Source of the DNA: Achatina immaculata | Taxonomy: Eukaryota; Mollusca; Gastropoda; Stylommatophora; Achatinidae | Assembly (NCBI GenBank): GCA_009760885.1 | Contig: CM019719.1 | Location: forward strand, 39,311,584 to 39,375,583 | Length of the DNA: 64,000 nt | Direction: 5' to 3' | Shown here: positions 37,200 to 48,960 of the stretch, piece after piece | Layout: every line of letters starts with the position of its first letter | Numbering within the stretch: the stretch's first letter is position 1 | Program-made: the position numbers and the translations under genes | Notes under the pieces: model-generated | Databases searched by the model: none | The model's input: the letters and a program-made list of their open reading frames with translations, nothing else | What the model was told of the DNA's origin: nothing

Positions 37200-37575
37200 A
37201 GGCAAACACCTCTCACCCGGCGGGGACGTATGTGTATCCTAACCACGCTTCTGTTTTCCGGTGAGAAAGTCCAGCGCTGGACTGGATGGGCAACCACCTC
37301 TCACCCGGCGGGGATATATACTGATATCCAAAACACGTCGATGTTTTCCCGTGAGATTAAACTGGTGCAACGAAAACCACGATGTCACGCAATCCCATTT
37401 CTTCGACCCACCGAGAATACAGGCTCAAATCCTGCGATACTCTGAACCCCTTGTGGTCCTTTCGGGGGCCACGGGACCTATCGAGGACCACAGGAGTAAA
37501 TTCAGTAAGATCACGGGGAGGTCTTGGTGGTAGAAGCGAACGAAGAAGAAGAAGATGAAGAAATGTTAAGTTATC
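37200..37575. repeat. GC-rich duplicated segment, possible retroelement 5' region
   Basis: ACCTCTCACCCGGCGGGGA occurs at about 37208 and 37293, each time followed by TATCC...AACACG and GTTTTCC. Further right, reverse-complemented, lie a GGACCACAAGGGG-type block and a start-like CTTCTTCATCTTCTTC. With the adjacent tandem repeat this may be the 5' UTR of a minus-strand LINE, but no reading frame proves it. Confidence 0.4.
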
Positions 37576-39100
37576 CATGTAGGTCCTTCTCAGATGTGGC
37601 TATGGTTCATTGTGCATGTTTTCTGAAGGTATTATGAGTTTATCGGCCTTATTTCTGGGGTTGGGCTGCTGGGTAGTTTCTTGATGAAACTCTTACTTTG
37701 CATGGTGGCTTACTATATATGAGCTTGGGACATAAGCAGACAAAGAAACAAACAAAAAATCATTTGATAGCGAAATATATATCACTGATGATAAAAATTC
37801 TATACATATATAATGCTACTGACGGATGTAAGATTAGCTCCTCCAAGACTTGTTGTTTGGAAATGCTATGGCTGCCCGACATAATACATACAGACGTATC
37901 TGAAATTCTGGACGCAAACATTTTGGACAACATCCTAATCGTTACCGCCACACCCCTAAGCAAATCCAGCTCACAAACAGGCACCTAGCACTGCCGTGTG
38001 AAGAAACGAAGTGGACTTACGTGAAGGAGGCCGGCATCTACAATAAAGTCGGCTTATCCAGGTACCAAATCTTAAAAAAAAAAACACCCTAAATCACTCT
38101 GAAATAGCTGCTATGCCGCTACCTCATCAGTCTCACTGGTCACTGGTGTTTCTCCGACCGTCCAGGTTACCCAAAAAAGGAGGAGGGGGCGGTAATCGCT
38201 CGCTCCCATGGTGTAGAACCAAAGCAGATCATACACTTTTAGAAAGAACGAACGAAGCTCAAAACAAGAAAGATAAAACAGGGAAATGCACCTGGTAAAT
38301 AACTGCCAGATGAAAAGTAGCGGGTAATATGAAGTAATGACATGTGGGGAAAGTCATCGAATGAGGTGATTAAAAAAAATAATTAATACTCAAGATCAGT
38401 GATGAAGTATGGCAGTTTACGCCTGTCGTCGGCACGGCATATGATGATAACAGCAGAAGAATCTGTTAAAAGCAAAACACTAATAGATATTAAAACTATT
38501 AACAACAAAAGTGCATGTTTTATGTTTTACTATAATATGTGTTCTCGTACAGAGGCAACACACAAGGTTTTATATCAGCTTCTCTCTCTTCAACTTGGCC
38601 CCCCCTCCCATTTTTCCCGTTATAAACCTCTGCGCTGACAGCCATTTTGATGATAACAAGTCCCGTGCTAGATTACACTTCACAGCCCACGGATTCAGCA
38701 CTTTCTGAAACGCGCCTTCAGAAATGCTAAACAGCGAACAAAAACACAATGCAACAATTTGCATCACTGTATATTGATTTTATTCACTGCGCTTAAAAAG
38801 TATGTCAGTTTTTATTATTATTATTTTCTATGTAAACTGCATTTGCAAAGAAATTTAATACGGGTATTTTCATTCCACAATGTTTTTATACATACATTCT
38901 CAAGTATACGTGTATTCAGTTAGTTTTTGGACTGGACAGACCTGTTTGTTATACAAGGTAATATACAAGACTGCTAACAGACATGTTTCTATATGTATTT
39001 TTGTCACGAGCTTTAAAAAGGCTTGGCTGGTCAAAATAAAAGCAAGGCTGAGTTAATTTTGCTGGTACTTAACACCCAAACCAGTGATAAAAATGTTCCG
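37576..39100. other. fascin intron sequence, nothing named
   Basis: No repeat family or coding exon recognised on either strand. Confidence 0.4.
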
Positions 39101-39104
39101 TTTC

Positions 39105-39520
39105 CACGTAGTTCTGTGCACTCCTTGATATCTAATTCCCTGGGGGTTCCATGTCAGTGCCTGCCTTGTTTGTTATGATGGTGTCAGGTTTTCTCAGTGT
39201 GTGGCCAATCCATCTCTATTTTCTAGACACGATTCGTAGGTTCGCACACTCTGTCCTGCTCTTTCCCACATCTCCTCGTTCCAGGTCATGTCCTGCCATT
39301 TGATGTTTAGAACCCTTCTCTGGCAATAGTTCATGAATAAATGCATTCCCCCGTTGTAATGCTTAGTAATCACCCATGTCTCCGAGCTATATCCTGTTCT
39401 GATGTTCTTTGATGTCAATATTTTGTTAAGTTGGATAAATGCCGTCCTGGCCTTGGTTATTCTAGCTTTAACATCTTTTTCTGTTCCCCCCCCCCCCCCC
39501 CCCCCCCCCCGATTTATCAA
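39105..39520 (-). pseudogene. RT C-terminal relic with expanded G/C tract
   Basis: The minus strand reads TEKDVKARITKARTAFIQL, then SSETWVITK and RRVLNIKWQDMTWNEEMWE, and ends near ALTWNPQG. This is the C-terminal third of an endonuclease-RT type LINE protein. In the gene a short glycine stretch precedes the block; here it is a run of 25 C on the plus strand (39486-39510). Confidence 0.75.
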
Positions 39521-41564
39521 CTATGCTGCCTAAATGTGTGAAATAATCGATTTTCTCATTTGGCACTTTTCCATTTTCCATGGGATTACTGCATGTGCTG
39601 TTGGTTTTCATTATCTTGTCTGTTTATATGTAGTTGTAGTGCATTTCATGATCTATTGTGGAAACCCTGAAAATGTTGCACGAGATTTTACTGTAGATAA
39701 CTATTATATGCAATTTTTTTTTCTTGTCGCTCGTTTGTTCCGTTAGTTGGATGTCAGTGTGCATACATCGCCAGCCGCATTGTTTTCAAATGTTATCCCA
39801 GCCACTAATTCCTTTCTTGGCAGCGTCGATTTTAATGAGAGCAGGCAATCAGATCAGTCTATTTCGACTCGCCGATCTCTTTCTTTCAGAACAGCACGCG
39901 GCTGTCTTGCGCAGGCCCAATCGATAGCCTCTGCTTCAGGTTGTCTGTCTTCCGCCTCTTCGCGATTTGTTGTGCCAAATAAATACTTTATGTAATAAGC
40001 GAGGAATGTACTGTACGTACGCAAGTGAGTAGGCTTTTTGATACGTCACGGTCAACACAAAGAGACTGAAATAGTATGAGTCATGTTTCAAATATTTAAA
40101 GCTAAGATAATATATAACATAGCTCTTGTCACAGCCATCATCTGGATAAGCATGTTATACTACTCTGTTCTGGTTTTTGTATTATCATGTCATATTTGGA
40201 CCAAGTTAACGCCTGTTCGTTCCACCTTCCCAAGTCTGTTCAATTAATGAACTTAATTACCGATTGGAAATGAATAATTGATACAATTATGTCGTTCCCC
40301 CCCCCCCTTTTTTTTTTTACTGTCCCCGTTACCACGCGAACGTTTACAATTCCCTCTTAAACTAAATTCAGAAACTTAATTACCAATAGAATAATGTATA
40401 ATTCATATAAATTATACTAATTTCTTATCCAATGTTCCGCCTCTAAATATTCAGTTTTTTTTTGTGTGTTCAGCATTGAGTGAACGGCTCTAACAAACCT
40501 GGCCACAGTTCTGTGTATACTGTACAGTTGGTCTGGATTTGCGTGAAAATTCGTTTTAACACCTAAATCTGATGAAATACTGTATAGGAAAGTTACTGCA
40601 AAAAAAAAAAAAAAGACGGGGGGGGGATGATGCGGTAAAAGAAAACTAGTAAAGTTGAGTGCTCTTGCAACTGAAAAATGAAAGAGAGAGAGAGAGAGAG
40701 ATAGAGAGAGGGAGAGAGATTACTACATTAAATTCCTTAAAATAAAGGGTTCAGAATGCAGCCTTCTAGCAGCAAACAGGCCAGGTTTATTACTACAAAT
40801 CAGATCCAAACAGCCCAAATGAAAGTATTTGATAATTACGAGGCTTGGAGCAGGCAGCAGATTTCAAGCAACTAAGGCTGCTATATAAAACTGTAACACA
40901 CTAACTCTTGACCCCCCCTCCCCCCCGCCCGCTCCCTCACCGTGATTGGCGCTGTCTTGTAATGAGCACATTCAGTGTACACGAGTCTGCTTTTGTTACT
41001 GGGTCATGCGATTTGCTGTTGTGGCTATATGTGTGACTGAAAGAAGCATGATGATCTTCTCCCATCCAGCTGTCAAAATAAACGCTCCTAATACATTCTG
41101 AATTCGATATTATATTTGTAAACAGAAGATACCAGATGAAATACTGTAAAAGAAACAGAATGATTATGTTGGTGAGGGCGTTTTCATTTGGTCTTGTGGA
41201 CAAATGTCGATCAAGAAACCCCATAGTCTACCGTTGACTAGAGCTCTTGTCAACAGACTGTCGTAATACAACAGCCCGATCAAATTTGGTACCGTGTTTC
41301 CTCCACTGAGACCGGATTGGTTGAAAAGCTTACTAGGCTAATGCTCAGGAAAAGTGGAAAAGATGGCTTAGGCCCCAGTCTAAAGATATTTTCAAGCGTT
41401 GATTTGGGGGGGGGGGGGAGGATGAAAATACATTAATACCTTCTGGTTCTCAAAGGTAAATAACGAAAGCTACTGTTGTACATTCCCATCCATTAGGCCA
41501 GAAAACAAACACCTGAATCCCTTTGTCTACCTTCAAGCGTTGCTAGGCTAAAACAACCGTAGCT
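39521..41564. other. fascin intron sequence; microsatellites
   Basis: C-runs near 40297 and 40914, a G-run near 40619, and (GA)n at about 40684-40718. No gene recognised. Confidence 0.4.
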
Positions 41565-41772
41565 CAGCGATTCTTAAACTGAGCGGTACCCTTCTTTCGC
41601 GGCGGGTGGGAAGATATGGGGGGGGGGGGCGATGAAGGAAATGACACGGGGAATGGGAGACAGACAGACAGACAGATAGATAGATTGTATATGTTTGCGC
41701 ATCAGACACTAGGACTGTAACATCGGAGGCAAGGTGGCGGTATTCTTTTTACAAAAAATGTGGGAACCACTG
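41565..41772. mobile_element. hAT-like MITE, 208 bp
   Basis: The left end CAGCGATTCTTAAACTGAG and reverse-complemented right end CAGTGGTTCCCACATT belong to the same type as the element at 46118. The interior has acquired a G-run and (GACA)n/(GATA)n repeats. Confidence 0.6.
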
Positions 41773-44190
41773 GTTCAGCTAAACCTAAAGAATGCTTTCG
41801 TATCAATGCAGTGCTTGGCGAGAGGCTAGTAGTAAAGTTCATCACTATGAGGCGTATGATAAGCAATTTTAACACATTTATTTTAATGATGGCTTTATTA
41901 CAAAGCATTTACGCCATCATCAGTTGCTAGGAGAACAGGACCCGCGTGTCACATACAACAGTAACACTGAGATCAACTAGTGTGAAACCTGTCTGTTTGC
42001 AAAGAAATCGAAACCGCAAATGTCCAAGTTCATAATCACAGAAATTCTCAAGTTACTTATCACAAACTAACTCCAGGTCCACGTCAGACGGTGAAGTTTA
42101 CTGCTCGGTTAAGTGCCAGAGCGGCGTGCGTGTGAGTGCGTATAAAAGCCATGTGTGCGAGGCGGGGGGCTGTGACCGAACCGATGAGGTGATGTGTGGC
42201 TGGGGAAATTGTCAGCAAGTGATGCGTAACAAATGTAGCTACTGGGTTTGGAGGCAGCTGTACAGAGCCAGGATCTACGATTTGATGCTTGATGTCAAAT
42301 CTGAAGCCAGCAGAGCCAAGGGTACGGCAGGATGTGATTACACTTTCCCTGTTCATTAATCCTTAAACATGCAATAACTAGTCTGTAATTCAAATTAATC
42401 ATCATCTTGTGACGTTTCCCATCAGAAGACTGGTTTGCAACGACCCAACGACTTCTCACTTTTTTTTCACAGTGGACACCCAGCCACGCTGAACTCAGTC
42501 CATCTCTTTATGTTCCTCTCCCGTCTATGACTGCTCTCCTTTTTTTTTTCATTCAACTTTTCCCTCAAGTTTGGTTGCCATTGTTTTATGCTGCTTGATA
42601 CGACCTAAATATTTTAAATGTCTGGTTTTTATGTTTCGCATCATGTCTCATTTCAGTTTCATCTGATTTCGTACTTTTCTTGCCTGTTCATACAATTCGC
42701 CATATTGTTCTGCATATCCACATTTCAATGGCCTCTTTCTCCTCCCTCCATCCCCATTTTCTTACTTCGTGTTCACACTACGCCACAGTACAGGAGTGTG
42801 GAGTATATAGAGAATTTAACAACTCTCATCAGAATCACAATTTCTTAGAATTCTCTACCACACTCTCTTTTGCATACAAACTAGCACAGCAGAATGTGTT
42901 TCCAGTTAGCTAAATCTAAAACCAGTCCATCTTCCAAGAATGATCTACCATTACTCTTACTCTCTCTCTCTCTCTCTCTATCCAATACCATTTTAAAATA
43001 CAAGATGGCTGCATAAAATGTTCAGAACAGAAAGAGAACTAAAACGAATTATAAAAGATCTATAACCCCTATACAAACGCGACGCATAATTAGGAAGGAG
43101 TGGTTATTATAGTCAGGGCAAACACCCGTAGGACCTGGCACAGATGTGTAATGAATCCTCCGGCGAAGGATACACGTGTGTCTTTCTTTGTTTCGCCGCG
43201 CGTGCCAGGAACTTCCATAAAATTCGCGAGTGGCAAAACCTGGGATCGCGAAATAACGTTGGGTGAGTCACAGTCTTTGTGCGAGGGACGGGATAGCCTT
43301 GGACATACAAAGACTGTCACCATGGCAGGCCAGTAGAAAACGAACAATGCCAGGGGACTGAATCGATAACATTCTCTATGTTAAGCTATCTCTTGTGTCG
43401 TCTAAAGTTAACGGAACGAGTCCCAACAATCTTCGCCCGTGCTCACTAAAACAACCTATTAAATACGTGATGCGGTTTAGAAAGCTAAAGGCTAGGCTAA
43501 ACTGCTAACAGGAGTATGATGTGTGCAGCTGTGCACGGGTTTGCAACTGCAGGGTAATTCTGAACTGTCTTCACTAACAAATGAACTAAGAAGAACGCTA
43601 GTAAAATCGTGCTTGCTCCAGTAAACAGTGCTCAGTATTTTACGTACAACCGAAGCAATTACTGAAACGAAGAATAATACATGAAAAAGCACACTTGACC
43701 TCTAGTGCTACACATGTAAGGGGGGGGGGGGGACCCATGCCTGGTACGTCCAAATCAAATATCCTAACCACAACTACTGACAACGCTCAGCACATGGATA
43801 ATCAAGACCTTGGGCACAACAAAAGCACCCAAGCATTGCTAGGCCCTTAAAACAGCCAATGCCCGCTGAAGACAACTGCACCGGCTAAGAAAGAAACAAA
43901 ACGGAAACAGATGTTGCCACTGATACCATACACTGCTTCCGTAGCCATGAAATCATGTAAGATCACGGATACGTAAATACTGTACGTAAATACTGATTTC
44001 TTTCTAAGAAGACATCTCTTCTTCTGTTTACACTATATAATCTCTCTTCTTTTCCATTGTTTTTCTAAACTCAAGTTTTCGTTGCTATTCTGTTGTTGAA
44101 ACAATACTTTCTATGAAGAGCTGTTCCTCCCCGCCCCCTCCAGAAAATTCTTTTAAAAAATCGCGTTTCAGTTTTGGCCGCTCTTCTTCT
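41773..44190. other. fascin intron sequence, nothing named
   Basis: Includes (TC)n at about 42960-42980. A GC-richer stretch at 43090-43340 has overlapping frames on both strands, but none with recognisable content. Confidence 0.4.
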
Positions 44191-44194
44191 TCCC

Positions 44195-44520
44195 TTTCTT
44201 CAACCTCCATGGAACTGCAAACTGATGTTCTTTGCAGCCAGCGTGGGTAAGGGTGCCGAGGCACAACATGGTGTCGGCTTCAGGTTATCGGGGACTTTTG
44301 TTCAACCTCTGAGTGGGGCTAAAAAGCAGGGGCTGTGCACGTTCCACTGCCACGGGGACTACGGTGATCTCCACCCCGTTAGCTAGGCTGGACCTGTTGC
44401 TGGGGGTACCAACAGAGAGGTGGGGAAGGGTCTTGGTCTGCAGCTATGGTCTGCCAACCCCTGATTCTAGTATGTCCAGCTATGGGTCGCTGATTGCCAA
44501 ATTCGGACATCGCATTCCCC
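44195..44520 (+). repeat. dispersed repeat R1, copy e (longest)
   Basis: The most complete copy. It begins TCCATGGAACTGCAAACTGA, continues GTTCTTTGCAGCC, then AGGGGCTGTGCACGTTCCAC, CCACGGGGACTACGGTGATC and GGTACCAACAGAGAGGTGGG, and ends ATGGGTCGCTGATTGCCAA. Confidence 0.7.
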
Positions 44521-44924
44521 AAAATACATATAAATATAGGCTCAGTTGAAAAGGAGGGGGGAGGGGAACTGTTCCTGGGCCCAGAGGCTTTCCTTGTTTT
44601 AAGCGATCGCCTGGGGGTCTCGAGGGGGTGTGGGCGTAGTGAATGAAAAGAATGGAATCAAGGTAAGCCGATGGGGGGGGGGGGGGTGGGGGCGGATGAA
44701 AGAGCTTTGCATCTGATTACAAAATTTCTCAAATTTAAAGCATAAGTGGCTCTACGTCCCCATCCTGGCTTGTGCACCACCGACAGTGTGCACGTGCTGC
44801 CTTTATTAAACTCAATAGACCGGCTTCATCAAGCCAAACTTTCCTCTTCCATTTTCAGTCTCAGCTTTCTGTGTCCCGTCCTCTCCCCTCCCTTCATGTC
44901 TTATATTATTTAACGTTGTGTAAT

Positions 44925-45240
44925 GCAGAGATAAGACAGATAAGCGAACAACAACCAGTCTCATGGGTGATCAGGAAAAGGAGATAGACATATGTTGGTC
45001 ACGTGATGAGAAGAAATGATCAGAGAAACCCAAAACAAGCTATCAAGTGGAACACAACAGGCCAAAGAAAAAGAGCCAGACCACGTGGAACTCTGAAGAG
45101 GACATTGTTAAGAGAGGCCAAATTAACAGGTATAAAATCCCTTGATGAGGTTGAAAGACTCGCCGAAGACAGGAAAAATTGGGGAACTACCTTGCAAGCC
45201 CTATCTGATGTTTAACGGCACGGGAAGGATATAAGATAAG
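44925..45240 (+). mobile_element. 5'-truncated LINE tail (family D)
   Basis: RT C-terminus: the blocks YVGHVMRRNDQRNPKQAI, TGQRKRARPRGTLKRTLL, LTGIKSLDEVERLAEDR, then a stop, and a 3' end GGCACGGGAAGGATATAAGAT with a TAAGAT repeat. The 3' end is shared with the minus-strand copy at about 52.1 kb. Confidence 0.75.
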
Positions 45241-46117
45241 ATCTGGGCCCTTTAATAACGTGTCTCATTATTTTTCCTTTCTGTAAGACTTTTTCCCCGC
45301 ACATTTCCCATTAACTTATACGTTCACAGCGAACTTTAACACAGAAAACGAATATAGCAAAAACACGAGTTAGACTTCTCACTTTTTTTTCATTCTAACT
45401 ACCTAAAATATCACGCCAAGCGTGTTTTTATTTTAATCGTTACTTAGCCATAACATTTCACACAAAACGGTACATTCTACATTTCTGAGCACTTAATACT
45501 GAACGGCAGCAATGGACTGCTTGCTCACTGAATCTACAAATATTGACACCTGGAACCCTTGTCTCTTTCTTTCTGTTACACAGGTGAAACATGGACGTAC
45601 ATGCTTGAGTTTGCATTTCGCTTGGTGGAGCCGCGTGCTGCTCTTGTGCTGTCCTCCCTACCTCCATCCCTGGCCCCTAAATATTTCAACTCAGCCTGCC
45701 CTCCCCATCACACTCCTGACCCTACAATTCCCACTCAGCCTGCCCCGCTGATTCGTTTACAAATGTCAAACCTCATTATCATAACAATCTGTTTAAGTAC
45801 ACGAGCGCAGTCGGGAAACTTTGGCAGAGATAAGGAAAATGGGGAAACTAAACGGAGCCAGATGTTCCTATCAAATGAGGATGCTGTTTCAGGAAGACTA
45901 CCATCAGCTTTTCCTCACACTCTACTTGTAAAAATGTGACTTACTCTTGTTAGGCTACATTGCAGCAGGTAGAGTTCTGCTTCTCTGGCTGGTTTGTATT
46001 AGAGAGAAGAAAAAAAAACCACGTGAAAGATATATCATTGTGATCTGGAGAAAGTTCAGAAAGAAAAAAAAAGCTCTCCAGGTCACCCAAAATGAATTCA
46101 AATCTCTTTCTTTTGAT
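45241..46117. other. fascin intron sequence, nothing named
   Basis: No element or exon recognised. Confidence 0.4.
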
Positions 46118-46359
46118 CAGTGGTTCCCAAACTGAGCGCTAATTCCCCGGTTTGGGCGATGGGAAGATAGAGGTGACATTGTTGGAAAAAGGAGAAACAG
46201 GGTGCAACAGAATCAACTGAGTACTGTCTATGGCACTGAAGTTGTGGCCAGGGAGGCAATTGGGGGTGGGGAGGAGGAGGAATTTTTAGGGCACTGAGGA
46301 TATGACCTTTGTAGGCAAGGGGGGGGGGGTGACAGCCTGACAAAGTTTGGGAACTACTG
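46118..46359. mobile_element. hAT-like MITE, 242 bp
   Basis: Terminal repeats CAGTGGTTCCCAAACT and, from the right end, CAGTAGTTCCCAAACT: 15 of 16 identical. The expected 8-bp duplication is poorly preserved (CTTTTGAT against TTCGAGAT). It lies 68 bp downstream of the fascin exon 1 donor. Confidence 0.7.
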
Positions 46360-46426
46360 TTCGAGATTCATCTGTCTTCTGTATGCAAAAGCTTATAACT
46401 GTGATGGATGAAATCACGTGACCTAC

Positions 46427-47273
46427 CTTGTCTAGTCGAGACCTTCTTGTTGTTGGCAAGGGATGTGATGATGACTTGGGGGCACGAGTCCTCAAGTGTG
46501 AACAGTTCATCCTTGCTCACCGTCTTGTTCCTGCCTTTCATGGTAGCAGTAGCGCCCACCGCGGTCAGATATGTCCCCGAACAATCTCTGAATGCAAGTC
46601 CACAATTGGCTCCACTCCTGATTTCAAGGGTAAACCTGCTGTCATCGCTCAGATCTGTTGTCAAGGTGCCATCCCTGTTCAAGAAGCGGTTGTCGTAAGT
46701 CTTGAGGGCGTACTTGCCGTTGTCAAAGTGAAGAATGATAAGAGCCTCTTTTCCCCACGGAATAACTTCAGTAACCTGAAGTTGCTCATCTTTAAGATGG
46801 GCGTATCGCTTTCTGTTTACATTTCGAAGATTGACCTGCGGGTGTATCGACAGCTGCACCACCCATAGCTCGTTGTCTGTCACGGATTTTGAGAAGCATT
46901 TGAAGTTTTCCTCGTTACCACCAAGGTAGTTTCCATGGGCCGCGTTCTTGAAAGCCCACCTCCCAGATCCATTCTTGTCGTACTCTACTGCAAATTTCTC
47001 CATCTGGTCTCGTTCCTCGGCTTCACAAGTCACGTTGCCATACTTGTCAGCAGACAAATAGCGCCCTGTGTGACTCCTGATATACAAGACCTCTTCTTGT
47101 GGGTCTTGCTCCAATATGAATGTCTGCTTCTTCTTCAGAGATGTCCCCGAGACATTTATCTTGAATCCGAACGACTCTGCGGTGAGGTACTTACTAGCGC
47201 TGTTGATAAGACCAACCTTCCACTGAAGATCAGGCCTTGTGTTGCTGCTACCGTTGACTCCATTCGTTGTCAT
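46427..47273 (-). CDS. FSCN1: fascin, coding exon 1 with start codon
   Basis: Encodes residues 1-282 plus one base: beta-trefoils 1 and 2 and the start of trefoil 3. KYLTAESFGFKINVSGTSLK aligns with the [20 protein letters not shown] region of vertebrate fascin, so Ser45 corresponds to human Ser39, the protein kinase C site that controls actin binding. HPQVNLRNVNRKRYAHL and the KVSTRQ end are also conserved. ATG at 47273 is the first in frame and begins a short polar N-terminus ahead of the first trefoil. The donor is CAAG|GTAGGT. The frame has no breaks. Confidence 0.97.
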
Positions 47274-47410
47274 CTTCGTACAAGATACAAATTCACTTTA
47301 TGCTTAATTAAATGGCAGGAGGCTTCCAAACCCAGAGCAAAATGTTCACACGTTATACACCGGCAAGCCCACAGTCACCGAAGAGCTAATAATCGAACAC
47401 ATAAAACCAA

Positions 47411-47450
47411 GAACTGCCGAAAGAAAACAAAATTCTAAACCTTTATAAAC
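47411..47450 (-). promoter_or_regulatory. fascin core promoter: TATA box and likely start
   Basis: The minus strand reads GTTTATAAAG at 47450-47441. About 30 bp downstream lies GGCAGTTC (near 47418-47411), an initiator-like site. This would give a 5' UTR of about 140 nt before the ATG, if no 5' UTR intron intervenes. Confidence 0.45.
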
Positions 47451-47569
47451 CGTCCTGCAGTTTCGATGGCCCTCACGCAAGTCTCGCCGCCGGTCAAGTG
47501 CGTCGTCTGCTAGTGCAAGGATGCATGTAGCCTCAACCCCACAACGCCCTGCCTAAACAGCGCGATTTG

Positions 47570-47619
47570 ATTGGACGCACCAACTGCCCGCAGTCTCTCG
47601 CATCCTGCAAGACGATTGG
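47570..47619 (-). promoter_or_regulatory. two CCAAT boxes upstream of fascin
   Basis: ATTGG on the plus strand at 47570-47574 and 47615-47619 gives CCAAT on the fascin strand, about 155 and 200 bp upstream of the proposed start. The 47450-47640 stretch is locally CpG-richer than its surroundings. Confidence 0.35.
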
Positions 47620-47639
47620 TAGAAAAGAAAAATTGTACG

Positions 47640-48140
47640 GAGCACGGAGAGTGGATAGAAATCGTCTCGCGGAAAATGATTTAATTAACTGAAAATTCAG
47701 ATCTTCAAATCATTACATTCAGTAATATACAGTATGTCCATAAGGACTTAACCACAGTGCCCCCCTACAAATCGCTCCAAAAAAAAAAAAAAAAGCAACA
47801 CAGTAAAAACCTCGATGTTGTAACCATTTTAAGGATGAACTTTATTTTCAAAGGGCGAATAATTAGGCATGCAAACCTGACCTGATGTGCCGCCCTTTAT
47901 CCCTCAATTTTCACAGTCAGAAACATTCCAACATCAGTTTAGTAGCAGTATATTATGCATATGACCAGACAATTCAAAATTTACTTTCCAGTCGTATCAA
48001 CACATTCAACTACAAATCTTTTATGTCCAGCTCTGATCACGTCTTGAATGGTGATAAACAACATATAACAGAATGACACATGATGGCAAAGTAGCATTGT
48101 TCGGCCAATCTGTATATCGTACTTCGACTACTTTACACTT
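47640..48140. other. intergenic DNA upstream of fascin
   Basis: AT-rich, with a CAGTATGTCCATAAGGACTT string at about 47729 that may be a DNA transposon end. No gene seen. Confidence 0.35.
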
Positions 48141-48144
48141 GTCT

Positions 48145-48960
48145 ATACAAGTGGGTGGATACAACCTAAATAATCTAAAATATACAGATGACACGGTACT
48201 GATAGCCCAAAGCGAAGAAGAGCTACAAGATTTGTTAGACACAATCGTAGAAGAAAAAAAAAAGTGAAGAGAAAGGCCTTAAGTTAAAAAAAAAAAAAAT
48301 AAGACAGAGGTCATGGTCATATCCAAGAAAGAAACACCAGTAAAATGTAGCATCAAGGTAAAAGGCCCGGAATGAAAGCAAGTATTTAGAAACAATAATA
48401 ACAAAACACTGAAGATGCGAAACCGAAATAAGGAGCAAAACAGCCCAGGCCAATAAAAAAACATACTGTGTAATAAAGCTCTGTCGATGAACACCAGAAA
48501 AAGAGTTATTCAGTGTTATATCGAACCCATATTATTATATGGATGCGAAGTATGGACGATAACAAAGAGCACTCAAAATCTACTGGAAGCGGCAGAGATG
48601 TGGTTCGTAAGAAAACTGATGAGAACAAGACAGCCAAGAAAACAAATGAAGAGGTTTCTAAGCGAGGCTGGACAAAAGAGAGAAATTATGACAAAATTCA
48701 GAACAAACACGACAGTCCAGATTTGTAGGACATGTTTTGAGTAGACGCAAACTTGAATACTTAATGACAGCAGGAAAACTGGATGGATAAAGGGACAGAG
48801 GAAGACAGAGAAGCAAGATACTTGACGGACTAAAAGAGTGGCACAGAGCACAATCCACAACACAGCTTATAGAAAAAGAAAAAGGACAGATGGTTGTGGA
48901 AAGCAGTGACGACCAATAACTGATAGGCCGGGGGTGAGATGCAGTGTATTGGGACAATCA
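48145..48960 (+). mobile_element. 5'-truncated RTE-type LINE relic (family C)
   Basis: Blocks in order: GGYNLNNLKYTDDTVLIAQ with a YTDD active site, then SEEELQDLLDTIVEE, KTEVMVISKKETPVKC, RKRVIQCYIEPILLYGCEVW and WFVRKLMRTRQ. Frameshifts split the frame. This family also supplies the relic at 1640-3356. Confidence 0.85.

Larger units (their letters stand above)
22575..46426 (-). other. fascin intron 1
   Basis: Very long first coding intron, about 23.9 kb. It hosts a BovB-like LINE, a GC-rich tandem repeat, RT fragments, hAT-like elements and R1 copies, each listed separately. Long stretches at 23.8-27.0, 37.6-39.1, 39.5-41.5 and 41.8-44.2 kb hold no element I could name. Confidence 0.9.
20063..47273 (-). 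other. FSCN1: fascin gene, complete coding span
   Basis: Four coding exons (47273-46427, 22574-22394, 21834-21536, 20268-20063) join with matching phases 1, 2 and 1 into 1533 nt, giving 510 residues plus stop. Introns are about 23,852, 559 and 1,267 bp, all GT-AG. The symbol is that of the vertebrate orthologue group; whether this is the only fascin of the organism cannot be told here. Fascin bundles F-actin into filopodia and related protrusions through four beta-trefoil domains. Confidence 0.95.

Noticed and set aside
32961..37770. TGATAGCG near both ends as an 8-bp target-site duplication of the BovB-like LINE
   Set aside because: The 5' limit is unknown and an octamer match over such a search range is expected by chance.
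42126..42359. Cysteine-containing 77-codon frame that could be a small secreted peptide
   Set aside because: No signal peptide, no splice sites, and an overlapping frame on the other strand; unsupported.
43090..43347. GC-richer stretch with frames on both strands, possible unknown exon
   Set aside because: No convincing acceptor and donor pair and no similarity recognised.
46428..47438. Plus-strand open frames of 146 and 167 codons
   Set aside because: They are antisense to fascin exon 1, which has strong similarity and correct splice sites.
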